DNA of 42,156 nucleotides from Candidatus Staskawiczbacteria bacterium (GTDB lineage: Bacteria; Patescibacteriota; Minisyncoccia; Minisyncoccales; Staskawiczbacteraceae). Where the stretch lies: the NCBI GenBank assembly GCA_026395175.1, contig JAPLZF010000012.1, forward strand, positions 1 through 42,156, in the 5' to 3' direction. The notes under the pieces are model-generated. The model had not been told where the DNA came from, searched no databases, and saw only the letters and a program-made list of their open reading frames with translations. Below are positions 18,083 through 26,732 of the stretch, piece after piece. Every line of letters begins with the position of its first letter. Position 1 is the stretch's first letter. Made by a program: the position numbers and the translations under genes.

Positions 18083-18766
18083 ATGACAATTCCTAAGCAC
18101 ATAGTTTTATTCCCAGACGGCAACCGAAGATGGGCAAGAGAAAAAGGAATGCACACGTTGGAAGGCCATAAAAAAGGTTATGACAATCTTTTGGATTTTT
18201 CTGAATGGTGCAAAAATAGGGGAGTGAAGACTCTTACAGCTTTTGGTTTTTCAACTGAAAATTGGAACAGAAGCCCAGAAGAAGTAGATTACCTAATGAA
18301 ACTTTTAGAAAAATGCTTATTGGATAATTTATTAAAATATGATAAAGATGGCATAAGAGTTCGCGTAATAGGGCAGAGAGAAAGATTGCCAAAAACCTTG
18401 CAGGAAGCAGTTGTAAAAGTGGAAGACGCCACAAAAAATAATTCTAACTTGTTTTTGAATTTTGCAATTAGTTATGGCGGAAAATGGGACATTTTAAATG
18501 CAGTTAAAAAAATAATTCAGGCAGGAACTCCGGCAGAAGAAGTAGATGAAAAACTTTTTGAAGCATATTTATCAACCACTGGCTTGCCGACCCCAGATTT
18601 TATAATCCGCGCAGGTGGCGAAATGCGGCTTTCTAATTTTGTTTTGTGGCAAGCGGCTTATGCAGAATTATATTTTTCGCCAAAGTATTGGCCGGATTTT
18701 TCAGAACAAGATTTGGACACAGCCCTTGCCGAATTCGACAAAAGGGCCCGCCGCTTCGGCAAATAA
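18083..18766 (+). CDS. uppS: Undecaprenyl diphosphate synthase family protein
   Basis: PKHIVLFPDGNRRWA, FGFSTENWNR, IRAGGEMRLSNFVLWQAAYAELYF. Confidence 0.9.
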   Translation: MTIPKHIVLFPDGNRRWAREKGMHTLEGHKKGYDNLLDFSEWCKNRGVKTLTAFGFSTENWNRSPEEVDYLMKLLEKCLLDNLLKYDKDGIRVRVIGQRERLPKTLQEAVVKVEDATKNNSNLFLNFAISYGGKWDILNAVKKIIQAGTPAEEVDEKLFEAYLSTTGLPTPDFIIRAGGEMRLSNFVLWQAAYAELYFSPKYWPDFSEQDLDTALAEFDKRARRFGK

Positions 18767-18793
18767 AAAACAGGGGATTGAGCCCTGTTTTTT
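18765..18793. terminator. Bidirectional terminator after uppS
   Basis: AAAAACAGGG...CCCTGTTTTTTT. Confidence 0.75.
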
Positions 18794-18798
18794 TATTG

Positions 18799-19293
18799 CT
18801 AGTTTGTTTTGGATAAGGTTTTTGCCATGTCCAGCCATTTTGGTGCGCGGGGTTTATTTTTGTATTTTGAAGATGATTTGTGAATTTCTATTAAAGAGTT
18901 AAGCTCGTTCTTTTTCCAGCCGGTTAGGGGTTTGCCTTTATTTTTTTGAATTATTTCAACTGCTTTTGCCCATAAACCAAAATCTTTTTTCTTTTTATCT
19001 GCCAAACAATTTTTTTTAAAAAATGGTACAACAGTTTCTGTAATGTCTGAAATTTTTTGCACAGAGAATCTTGCCTGGTCTTTTGAAATAGAAATATCTC
19101 CGCAATCCATTTCTCTTTTTATTTTTTCTAAAATTTTAATGTCATTTTTTGGAGCTGTCACAACAAATTGTGCCTTCCACCGGTAGTAAGTGGGGGAGTT
19201 GGTTCGGTCGTGCCTTTGGTCTTTTCTAAATTGCAAATCAAAGCACCCGTCATTATTTACCAGGCTAACAATATTGAAATTTTCTTTCGCCAT
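18799..19293 (-). CDS. Free-standing LAGLIDADG-like homing endonuclease family protein
   Basis: NIVSLVNNDGCFDLQFRKD...KAQFVVTAPKNDIKILEKIKREMDCGDISISKDQARFSVQKISDITETVVPFF; single-motif architecture. Confidence 0.65.
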   Translation of the reverse strand: MAKENFNIVSLVNNDGCFDLQFRKDQRHDRTNSPTYYRWKAQFVVTAPKNDIKILEKIKREMDCGDISISKDQARFSVQKISDITETVVPFFKKNCLADKKKKDFGLWAKAVEIIQKNKGKPLTGWKKNELNSLIEIHKSSSKYKNKPRAPKWLDMAKTLSKTN

Positions 19294-19396
19294 ATTTTTA
19301 AAATATTTTATTTGTATATTTTATTGTAGCAGATATTCTATTATGCGACAATGCCCTAGTTTTTATTGTGCGACACTTGGGCGTTGTTCAGTAAAT

Positions 19397-20368
19397 TTAT
19401 TTTTTGTCGGGGTCGGAGTGGAATTGGTGGTGGATGTCGCGGAGGCGCTTGTTGGTTACGTGCGTGTAAATTTGCGTTGTGGCAATATTACTGTGGCCTA
19501 AAAATTCTTGAATGCTTCGAAGGTCAACTCCTTGGTTTAGTAAATCAGTAGCGTAACTGTGGCGCAATGTATGAGGTGTGGTAAAAATTGGCACGCCAGA
19601 AAGCAGAGCATATTTTTTTACCATGCGTTCTATAGAGCGTGGAGTTAGCCTGGCATCTGCATCATCCTTTTTATCACGAAAGTTTATAAACAAAGCTTTT
19701 TGGTTTGCGTGCTTAACATTGTTTCTTATTTCAAGATATTTTCTAATAAAGTTTAATGCGCGTTCAGAAAAATAAACCACGCGGGGTTTCCCGCCTTTTC
19801 CAATAACGCCCAGTTCCATATCCTTTTTATTTTTTATGCTGTTAAACTGTTCAAGATTTAAAGCAGTAAGCTCGGCAATGCGAAGTCCGGTTGAGAAAAA
19901 GGCCTCTAAAATAGCCCTGTCCCGGGTGCTAATATCATCTTTTGGCTCAATAGATGCTAAAAGCTTGCTAACCTGCTCTAAAGTAAGGAATTTTATGCTT
20001 TTTGAGCCCTTATCTGGCTTTGAGAGGGCTATTTTGTCTGGGGGCAAGGACAAGACGTCTTTTGCCACAAAGTAGCCCAAATACGCCCTTAGGGCGATTA
20101 AATAGTAGTTCTGGGTGCCTTTAGACAGCAATTTGCCGGTGGCGGGGCTAGGCTGGCGGGAAAGGTATAATCTATATGCCCAAATGTTGTCGGCGGTCAG
20201 TTGATGGGGGAGAAGTGAGCTATTTTTCTCCTGGTCTAGCCAACCAAAAAATTTTTGCAAATAATTTTTATAATTCTCCTGAGTATTTTTTCTCAAACCT
20301 TTTTCAACCTCGCAAAAGTCTAAAAAATCTTGCAGGTGGTTTATAATTGGTTTTGATGATTTCTTCAT
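19397..20368 (-). CDS. Tyrosine recombinase, XerC/XerD-like
   Basis: STGLRIAELTALN, TPHTLRHSYATDLLNQGVDLRSIQEFLGHSNIATTQIYTHV. Confidence 0.9.
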   Translation of the reverse strand: MKKSSKPIINHLQDFLDFCEVEKGLRKNTQENYKNYLQKFFGWLDQEKNSSLLPHQLTADNIWAYRLYLSRQPSPATGKLLSKGTQNYYLIALRAYLGYFVAKDVLSLPPDKIALSKPDKGSKSIKFLTLEQVSKLLASIEPKDDISTRDRAILEAFFSTGLRIAELTALNLEQFNSIKNKKDMELGVIGKGGKPRVVYFSERALNFIRKYLEIRNNVKHANQKALFINFRDKKDDADARLTPRSIERMVKKYALLSGVPIFTTPHTLRHSYATDLLNQGVDLRSIQEFLGHSNIATTQIYTHVTNKRLRDIHHQFHSDPDKK

Positions 20369-20491
20369 TGTTTTAAAGAGTCCCTATTGTATAACGTCGC
20401 TTTACCTACATTTTGCGACATACTCTCTATCCTAATAATAGCCGTCCCCTAGGCCTATGTCAAGAAAAAAGATGACCCAACAAACTACAAC

Positions 20492-20854
20492 TTATTTGGC
20501 AGGCGGAGTTTGTGCAGGACAGTTTTGTGGGTCGCCTGGATGCACAATACTATTTTCTACTCCAGAAAAATAATTTGAAATTTTTTCTCCAATATTTTCT
20601 GAAACTTTATTTTTTTCTTGCGCAACTTCGTTTTTTATGATGGCTCCCCTATTTTGCACCTCCCCGGTTACTTTTGGATAGATTTTGGAGGTGGCCCATT
20701 CAGACCCTTTTGATAAATATGCCGAGGCTTTGCTTCCTGCGCCAGACAAAAGGGTTTTTCCAACTTCCCACGAATATGCTTTCTGGCTCAAAAATATGGC
20801 CAATAATATAATAATTATAATTACAATATATTTTATGGTGCCTCGTGTATTCAT
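20492..20854 (-). CDS. Hypothetical N-terminally membrane-anchored protein
   Basis: MNTRGTIKYIVIIIIILLAIFLSQKAYSW...; stop codon and plausible TM anchor. Confidence 0.55.
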   Translation of the reverse strand: MNTRGTIKYIVIIIIILLAIFLSQKAYSWEVGKTLLSGAGSKASAYLSKGSEWATSKIYPKVTGEVQNRGAIIKNEVAQEKNKVSENIGEKISNYFSGVENSIVHPGDPQNCPAQTPPAK

Positions 20855-20907
20855 ATTAAAAAAATTAATTATATTATTCCCCTATTTGTCGCACAATAGA
20901 CATTATA

Positions 20908-22404
20908 TTACAATAATTTTATTGCTTCCTGTATTCTTTTTAAGGTTTTTTCCTTTCCCAAAATATTGGCTATTTCAAATGGGCTTGGTGAGGATTGCTT
21001 GCCAGATAATGCCACACGTAATGGCCACAGCATATAGCCTTTGTTTTTTTCCGGATAATTTTTTTCCAAATTAAATTTTTCAGATGCCAAAAATAATTCT
21101 ACTTCTATATTTTTTAATTCCCATTTTTTATTTTCAGATAATATTTTTTCAGAATATTTCAAGGAGTCTTTTATCTCACTCTCCCCCATCTTGTTCCACG
21201 ACAATAAATTTTTATCATATTTTAGTTTATCGGCAAAGAAAAAATCTGACAATTCAACAATGTCGGATAATTTTTTCATTCTGGTTTTTGAAACCTCAAT
21301 AATTTCCTGCAATTTATTTTGTGTAATTTGTCCTGCAACCAAAAGCCCTGCTTCTTTCAAATATGGCGTGCAAAGTTCTGTCAGTTTTTCTATTGGTTTT
21401 TCCCGAATATAAAAACCATTCAAAGAATCTAGTTTTTGTATATTGAATATGGCGCCCGATTTCTGCACTTTTTCTATGGAAAATTCCTTTGACAATTGCG
21501 ACAATGAAAACACTTCTTCTTCTGTTCCCGGGTTCCAGCCCAGCAAAGCCATAAAGTTAATCAGGGCCTCGGGCAAATATCCCTGGTCCTTGTATTCTGT
21601 CACAGAAACTGCTCCAAACCTCTTGCTCATTTTGGACCTGTCGGGCGCCAAAATTAAAGGCAAGTGTCCATATTCAGGGTGATAAAACCCCAAAGCCTCC
21701 TGAATTAAGAGCTGTTTTGGTGTGTTTGAAATGTGGTCTTCACCCCTTATCACGTGGCTAATTTTCATTTCAAAGTCATCAACAACAGCAGTAAAGTTAT
21801 ACAACGGAGTTTCAAAATCTTTTGCAATAATAATGTCGCCCATTAAGATTGTGTCAAACTCCACTTCTCCTCGAATTAAATCATTAAATTTTATTTTTTT
21901 ATTTTCTACGCGAAATCTTATTACAGATAGTTTTTTTTCTGCAAAGTTTTTTTCGATAATTTTTTCTGGCAGGTGCGCGCAGGTTCCGTCATATTTTGGC
22001 GCTAATCCCCTACTCATCTGCTCTTGCCTTTTATTTTCCAGTTCTTCTGTTGTGCAAAAACAAAAGTAAGCTTTATCCTCATCTAAAAGTTTTTTTAAAT
22101 ACTTTTCGTAAAGATTATTTCTTTGAGATTGCTTATATGGACCAAATTTTCCATCAATATCCGGTCCCTCGTCCCATTTAATTCCCAGCCATTTTAGACC
22201 ATCTATTATGTCCTGTACCCATCTTAATTCAGACCTTTCTTTGTCTGTGTCTTCAACACGCAAAATAAATTTGCCGTGATTTTTTTTGGCAAATAAATAA
22301 TTGAAAAGCGCGCTTCGGGCTGTGCCAATATGCAAAGCCCCTGTTGGAGACGGCGCAATTCTAACCCTTACTGGCATATTTATTTTTGTATTTTCTTTTT
22401 TCAT
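20908..22404 (-). CDS. gltX: Glutamyl-tRNA synthetase (GltX family)
   Basis: RIAPSPTGALHIGTARSALFNYLFA; KMSKRFGAVSV; start trimmed from 22437 because the upstream part is the palindrome read through from a TTG. Confidence 0.92.
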   Translation of the reverse strand: MKKENTKINMPVRVRIAPSPTGALHIGTARSALFNYLFAKKNHGKFILRVEDTDKERSELRWVQDIIDGLKWLGIKWDEGPDIDGKFGPYKQSQRNNLYEKYLKKLLDEDKAYFCFCTTEELENKRQEQMSRGLAPKYDGTCAHLPEKIIEKNFAEKKLSVIRFRVENKKIKFNDLIRGEVEFDTILMGDIIIAKDFETPLYNFTAVVDDFEMKISHVIRGEDHISNTPKQLLIQEALGFYHPEYGHLPLILAPDRSKMSKRFGAVSVTEYKDQGYLPEALINFMALLGWNPGTEEEVFSLSQLSKEFSIEKVQKSGAIFNIQKLDSLNGFYIREKPIEKLTELCTPYLKEAGLLVAGQITQNKLQEIIEVSKTRMKKLSDIVELSDFFFADKLKYDKNLLSWNKMGESEIKDSLKYSEKILSENKKWELKNIEVELFLASEKFNLEKNYPEKNKGYMLWPLRVALSGKQSSPSPFEIANILGKEKTLKRIQEAIKLL

Positions 22405-22416
22405 ATTGTTGGTAGC

Positions 22417-22440
22417 AGTCAGGTTGTCGTACGGCAACCT
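22417..22440. repeat. Palindromic repeat P1, left 24-bp terminal inverted repeat
   Basis: AGTCAGGTTGTCGTACGGCAACCT. Confidence 0.85.
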
Positions 22441-22630
22441 AATGCTTTATAATAACCTTTAATTTATTTAAATCAATGTCCTTTTTAAAAATTATGAAAT
22501 CTCTTCCCATCTTCATTGCCTTGATTGAACCATTGTGTATTCGTTTTAATACAGATTGCTTGCTAATTCCCAGAATAACCACTAATTCGTTTGTCGTATA
22601 AAAGTCTTTTTCTTTTATTATTTTACTCAT
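22439..22630 (-). CDS. Small HTH DNA-binding protein (excisionase/MerR-like)
   Basis: MSKIIKEKDFYTTNELVVILGISKQSVLKRIHNGSIKAMKMGRDFIIFKKDIDLNKLKVIIKH; ATG 22630 preferred over TTG 22654 in the palindrome. Confidence 0.75.
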   Translation of the reverse strand: MSKIIKEKDFYTTNELVVILGISKQSVLKRIHNGSIKAMKMGRDFIIFKKDIDLNKLKVIIKH

Positions 22631-22637
22631 GTTTTTC

Positions 22638-22657
22638 AGGTTGTCGTACGACAACCT
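22638..22657. repeat. Palindromic repeat P2 (perfect 20-bp palindrome between the two accessory genes)
   Basis: AGGTTGTCGTACGACAACCT. Confidence 0.9.
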
Positions 22658-24401
22658 AAGCTACTTCGGTGTTGTAACACTGTTCGCAATATACTATCTC
22701 GGGACGGTCAGGAGAATAACTAGTCTCAAATTCGTTAAGGCACTTTCCACTATGATGCGAATGATTCATGTTGCACATGCACTGCCGATGCCATAATTTC
22801 ATTGGATTTCTTTGCTCTATTCTTTCTCCGTGTCTACAATTTGGACAAAGTCGTGGAATAGGAATTTTTAATTGACGATAAAATTGTAATTCTTGAGGTA
22901 CCATACGAAAAGCCTTTGAACATTGGTGTTTGCATTTGCCAGCGTGTATACAACCTATTATTTCATTAGTAATAGAATCATCAGCAACTTCGATGTCAGG
23001 GATTACCTCTGGTTGTAATGTGATATCATAATTATTTTGTTTAACATCACGCCAATTAAATCCTAATTTTTCTGCTTTATCTTTTTCAAGCGGGAAAAAT
23101 TCTTGTGCGGTGGTTTCATTGTATCCGAATGGACTCATTTTAACTGGAAAAAATTCTCCATAGCGATATATTCTACCTTTGTCATCAATATATGGGTTGT
23201 TATTCATTTGGTCTATAATAGTTTGACGCAATTGATAATATTCCTCTTGCGGGTATTTCTTATTTAGGATGCAATATTCTTTTTTATTCATGCCCATAGA
23301 ACCAAATATATTTTTGCTACCTACGCTAAATGCACTATATTCAATATCATAGCAGTTTGTAACCGCCCACCAAGCAAACCGTATACGTGATGCTTGGTCT
23401 CCCGACTGCATAACTTCATAAAGCAAAGAAGAGTTAATCCCGAAATTTATAAAATCATATGCGTCTTTTAATCCAGGAGAAGTCACAAAGGAACAAAACT
23501 TGCAATCCTCGGCATTACCCACACAATAAGAATTAAGGGTATTTTTTGAATCAAAAATATAATCTCCACTAACATTATTATTACGAATTCCGTGCATATA
23601 TTTATTAGGGAATTTCAGCCAAAATTCACGTGCCTTTCCTTTTGCACTAACGATATCATTCCAAGTGGTTGTATTTTCCTTAACAAATTTTTCAAAATCT
23701 TCTTTAGAAACTGGGTTATTATAGACGCAATACTTCTGATTCTTAAGATTAACGCAACCAAAACAATTCTGGCAGCCGATACAGTTTTTTGAAAAATATA
23801 TATTATTACATTCCTTACAGTCTTGCGAATAAAAAGTTTTATAACACTTGTTGCAGTTTATTGTGTCATAGCAAAGTTCACCCTCCTCTAACATAAGATT
23901 GTCCACGCTATCCTTTGTGTGATTAACAAAACTACCATAAGTAACATTTTCACTATAATCACTATAAGTTATCATGTAGCAATTTTTTAAATAGCTTACC
24001 ATATTTGTATAATCTGAATTCACGAGCGTTGTATAAAGACCATAAAGACTTGGAACGGGTACTTTATGCAAAAGTTCTTGAAATTGAGCAAGAAAAGGTT
24101 TTTTAGGGTTAAAATTAATTCCATAATCAGTGGCATCCCAATCATCGCCCCACCAACAGGGATTGCAATAGACTACAAATTTACTGTCTGGAGAAAAAAT
24201 AGAAATAATACTTTTACTACATTTAGCACAAGTGTGCCTATGAAGCGTCCTCTCATTACGCCAAGCCAAACGCCTTACTAAGCGACATTCAGGGCAAAAG
24301 GTTGGTGCTGGAACTTTTATTTTTTCGTAAAACGCAAAATCATCGGGCTCTATTACGAACTCCTTTTTACAATTCTGACATACCTTAATTTCTTGTTCCA
24401 T
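22656..24401 (-). CDS. Duplicated zinc-ribbon / Cys-rich repeat protein (family often labelled 'CaiB/BaiF' in CPR genomes)
   Basis: N-terminal CQNCKKEF...APTFCPECRLVRRLAWRNERTLHRHTC...FSPDSKFVVYCNPCW and C-terminal CKHQCSKAF...IPRLCPNCRHGERIEQRNPMKLWHRQC...YSPDRPEIVYCEQCY are copies of one domain; Cys-rich repeat core. Confidence 0.7.
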   Translation of the reverse strand: MEQEIKVCQNCKKEFVIEPDDFAFYEKIKVPAPTFCPECRLVRRLAWRNERTLHRHTCAKCSKSIISIFSPDSKFVVYCNPCWWGDDWDATDYGINFNPKKPFLAQFQELLHKVPVPSLYGLYTTLVNSDYTNMVSYLKNCYMITYSDYSENVTYGSFVNHTKDSVDNLMLEEGELCYDTINCNKCYKTFYSQDCKECNNIYFSKNCIGCQNCFGCVNLKNQKYCVYNNPVSKEDFEKFVKENTTTWNDIVSAKGKAREFWLKFPNKYMHGIRNNNVSGDYIFDSKNTLNSYCVGNAEDCKFCSFVTSPGLKDAYDFINFGINSSLLYEVMQSGDQASRIRFAWWAVTNCYDIEYSAFSVGSKNIFGSMGMNKKEYCILNKKYPQEEYYQLRQTIIDQMNNNPYIDDKGRIYRYGEFFPVKMSPFGYNETTAQEFFPLEKDKAEKLGFNWRDVKQNNYDITLQPEVIPDIEVADDSITNEIIGCIHAGKCKHQCSKAFRMVPQELQFYRQLKIPIPRLCPNCRHGERIEQRNPMKLWHRQCMCNMNHSHHSGKCLNEFETSYSPDRPEIVYCEQCYNTEVA

Positions 24402-24421
24402 GTTTTTGTCTTGAATTATTC

Positions 24422-24445
24422 AGGTTGCCGTACGACAACCTGACT
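24422..24445. repeat. Palindromic repeat P3, right 24-bp terminal inverted repeat
   Basis: AGGTTGCCGTACGACAACCTGACT, exact reverse complement of 22417-22440. Confidence 0.85.
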
Positions 24446-24469
24446 TGTCTTGTTCTATGTCGATATTTT

Positions 24470-25585
24470 TTAGTCCAGCATTAAGAATTCTAAAATTTCA
24501 CGGGCAAGCGCGCGGGCTGCCAGCGGTTTTGCAAAAGCCAAAGCAGATTGCTTCATTTGCTCCAATTTTTCTTTGTGTAAAAATAACAATTGAATTTTTT
24601 CCATAAAAAAGTTTGGCGTTAAATTTTGCTGTTCTAAAACTTCTGCAGCTCCGGTTTCTGAATACGCGTAAGCATTTTTTGACTGGTGGTCACCGGCCGC
24701 AGACGGAAGCGGAATTAAAATGCTTGGCTTGCCACATGCGGCAATTTCAAAAATTGAGCCCGACCCCGAGCGCGAAATTATCAAGTCAGATGCCTTATAG
24801 GCATGTTTCATTTTTTCCTCATCTAAAAATCCAATCGGATGATAATATCGGTCTAAATCTTTTTCTTCTATGACCTGCGCTTCGGCAGATGTCTGTTTAA
24901 CATTTTGCGCGCCGGTAACATGAATTATTTCATAATCTTTTAGCAGGTCATTTAAAATTCTTAAAACAAAATCGTTAATTGTTTCTGCTCCCTGCGAGCC
25001 TCCAATTATTAAAATTATTGGTTTTGAAAGAGTCAAATTGAAAATTTCAGCGGCTTTTTGCTTGTCGCCCTCCAAAATTTCTTTTCTTATGGGGTTTCCA
25101 ATTAAAATTGTTTTTGCCGAACCAAAGTATTCTGTTTTTGGAAATGAAATAAAAATTTTCTTTGCCCATTTTGACGTAATTTGGTTGGACAAGCCCGGCA
25201 CAATGTCTGACTCGTGTAAAAATACGGGAATTCTTAAAATTCTGGCTGAATAAGTCACGGCAATAGAACCCGAGCCTCCCTTGCTAAAAATCAAGTCAGG
25301 TTTAATTGTCAAAAGCAAAAAAAAGCTTTGGATTACTCCGAATGGAATTTTAAATAAAATATCAGCAAAATTTTTAAAAGAAAAATATCTTCGTATTTTG
25401 CCGGAAATTATTTTTTTTATAATAAAGTCTTCCTGCGAAAGCAAAAGCAAACCAAATTCGTCTTTTGGGCCAATATAATAAAACTCTAAATCCTTCTTTG
25501 GGTAAATTCTCCTTGTCTCTCGGACAACAGCCACAATCGGAAAAATGTGCCCACCTGTGCCTCCTCCTGTAAATAGTATTTTCAT
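24470..25585 (-). CDS. murG: UDP-N-acetylglucosamine--N-acetylmuramyl-(pentapeptide) pyrophosphoryl-undecaprenol GlcNAc transferase
   Basis: MKILFTGGGTGGHIFPIVAV; HESDIVPGLSN; ISRSGSGSIFEIAACGKPSILIPLPSAAGDHQ. Confidence 0.94.
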   Translation of the reverse strand: MKILFTGGGTGGHIFPIVAVVRETRRIYPKKDLEFYYIGPKDEFGLLLLSQEDFIIKKIISGKIRRYFSFKNFADILFKIPFGVIQSFFLLLTIKPDLIFSKGGSGSIAVTYSARILRIPVFLHESDIVPGLSNQITSKWAKKIFISFPKTEYFGSAKTILIGNPIRKEILEGDKQKAAEIFNLTLSKPIILIIGGSQGAETINDFVLRILNDLLKDYEIIHVTGAQNVKQTSAEAQVIEEKDLDRYYHPIGFLDEEKMKHAYKASDLIISRSGSGSIFEIAACGKPSILIPLPSAAGDHQSKNAYAYSETGAAEVLEQQNLTPNFFMEKIQLLFLHKEKLEQMKQSALAFAKPLAARALAREILEFLMLD

Positions 25586-25604
25586 ATGTTTAATAATAGC
25601 AAAA

Positions 25605-26732
25605 TTATGTATTTTTTGAAATATTCAGCAAGAGTCCTACGCCAATAAGTTCAACTGTCAGGTGAGAGCCGCCATAGGAAAAAAATGGTAATGGAATTCC
25701 TGCCAGCGGGAAAATTCCCGCCACCGAAGCCATGTTAACAAATGCCTGCAAAGTTATCCAAAAAACAATTCCAATGGCTGTCATCTTTGAAAATCTGTCG
25801 TTTGAATTTTTGGCAATTTGAATGCCCAGCCAGAAAAAATAAATAAAAGCTGAAATTAAAATAACGCACCCGACTATTCCCAACTCCTCTCCAATTATTG
25901 CAAAAATGGAATCAGACATCGCCTGCGGTAAAAAACCAAATTTTTGTGTTGACATTCCCAAACCTTTTCCAAATACTCCGCCAGAACCCAATGAAATTAG
26001 AGATTGTCTAAGTTGAAAGCCTTTCCCTAATGGATCTGAGTCCGGGTGCAAAAAGATTAGCCAGCGGTCCAGGCGATAAGGTTCGAATTTTACCATAAAC
26101 AGCAGCGAACTTATTCCGCCGACTACTATTAGCAAAGTGTGCCACAAGGGCGTTCTTGCCGAAAAATAAAGAGCAAGTAAGGTTATTGAAATAATTCCCA
26201 GTGTGCTGGCATCTCTCTGAAAATACAGCCCAACAGAAATTAAACCCAAGAAAACTATAAAAGGCAGAAGCACATATATAATGTTGTGGTAACTGTTTTT
26301 TGTTGCAGATTTCCAGTCTTTTGCCTGTGAGTCGGCTAATTTAGAGGCAATCCATGCCGATAAATAAAGAATGGCTGTAATTTTTAAGAACTCCGACGGC
26401 TGTATGGAAAAAATTCCTATTCCAACCCATCGGCTGGCGCCTCCTGCGTTTGTGCCAATTTTTGGCAAAAAAACTAAAAACAGGGCAATTAAATTGAGAA
26501 CAACCAGCAACGGCACCCACTTTTTTAGAAATTTCAAGGAAATTTTGTATGCAATAATTCCCAAAATAATTCCGGGCAAAAGCCCTACAAGTAATTGGTG
26601 CAACAAATAATAGTTTGTGGTTCCAAATCTCTGCAAAGACGCCGGAGCCGAAAGGCACGCCAAAAATAAAAAACTGAAGCCAACCAAAAACACAACCAAG
26701 AAAAATAAAAAATAATTAAATTGTTTGTGCAT
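25605..26732 (-). CDS. ftsW: FtsW/RodA-family lipid II polymerase/flippase
   Basis: Polytopic; GGASRWVGIGIFSIQPSEFLKI; LIFLHPDSDPLGKGFQLRQSLISLGSGGVFGKGLG; FPLAGIPLPFFSYGGSHL. Confidence 0.9.
   Translation of the reverse strand: MHKQFNYFLFFLVVFLVGFSFLFLACLSAPASLQRFGTTNYYLLHQLLVGLLPGIILGIIAYKISLKFLKKWVPLLVVLNLIALFLVFLPKIGTNAGGASRWVGIGIFSIQPSEFLKITAILYLSAWIASKLADSQAKDWKSATKNSYHNIIYVLLPFIVFLGLISVGLYFQRDASTLGIISITLLALYFSARTPLWHTLLIVVGGISSLLFMVKFEPYRLDRWLIFLHPDSDPLGKGFQLRQSLISLGSGGVFGKGLGMSTQKFGFLPQAMSDSIFAIIGEELGIVGCVILISAFIYFFWLGIQIAKNSNDRFSKMTAIGIVFWITLQAFVNMASVAGIFPLAGIPLPFFSYGGSHLTVELIGVGLLLNISKNT

Noticed and set aside
19397-24445. Integron interpretation (Xer-like integrase plus palindromic cassette boundaries)
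   Set aside because: The recombinase looks like an ordinary Xer without an obvious IntI-specific insertion, and the palindromes do not match attC R'/R'' consensus; kept only as a loose analogy.
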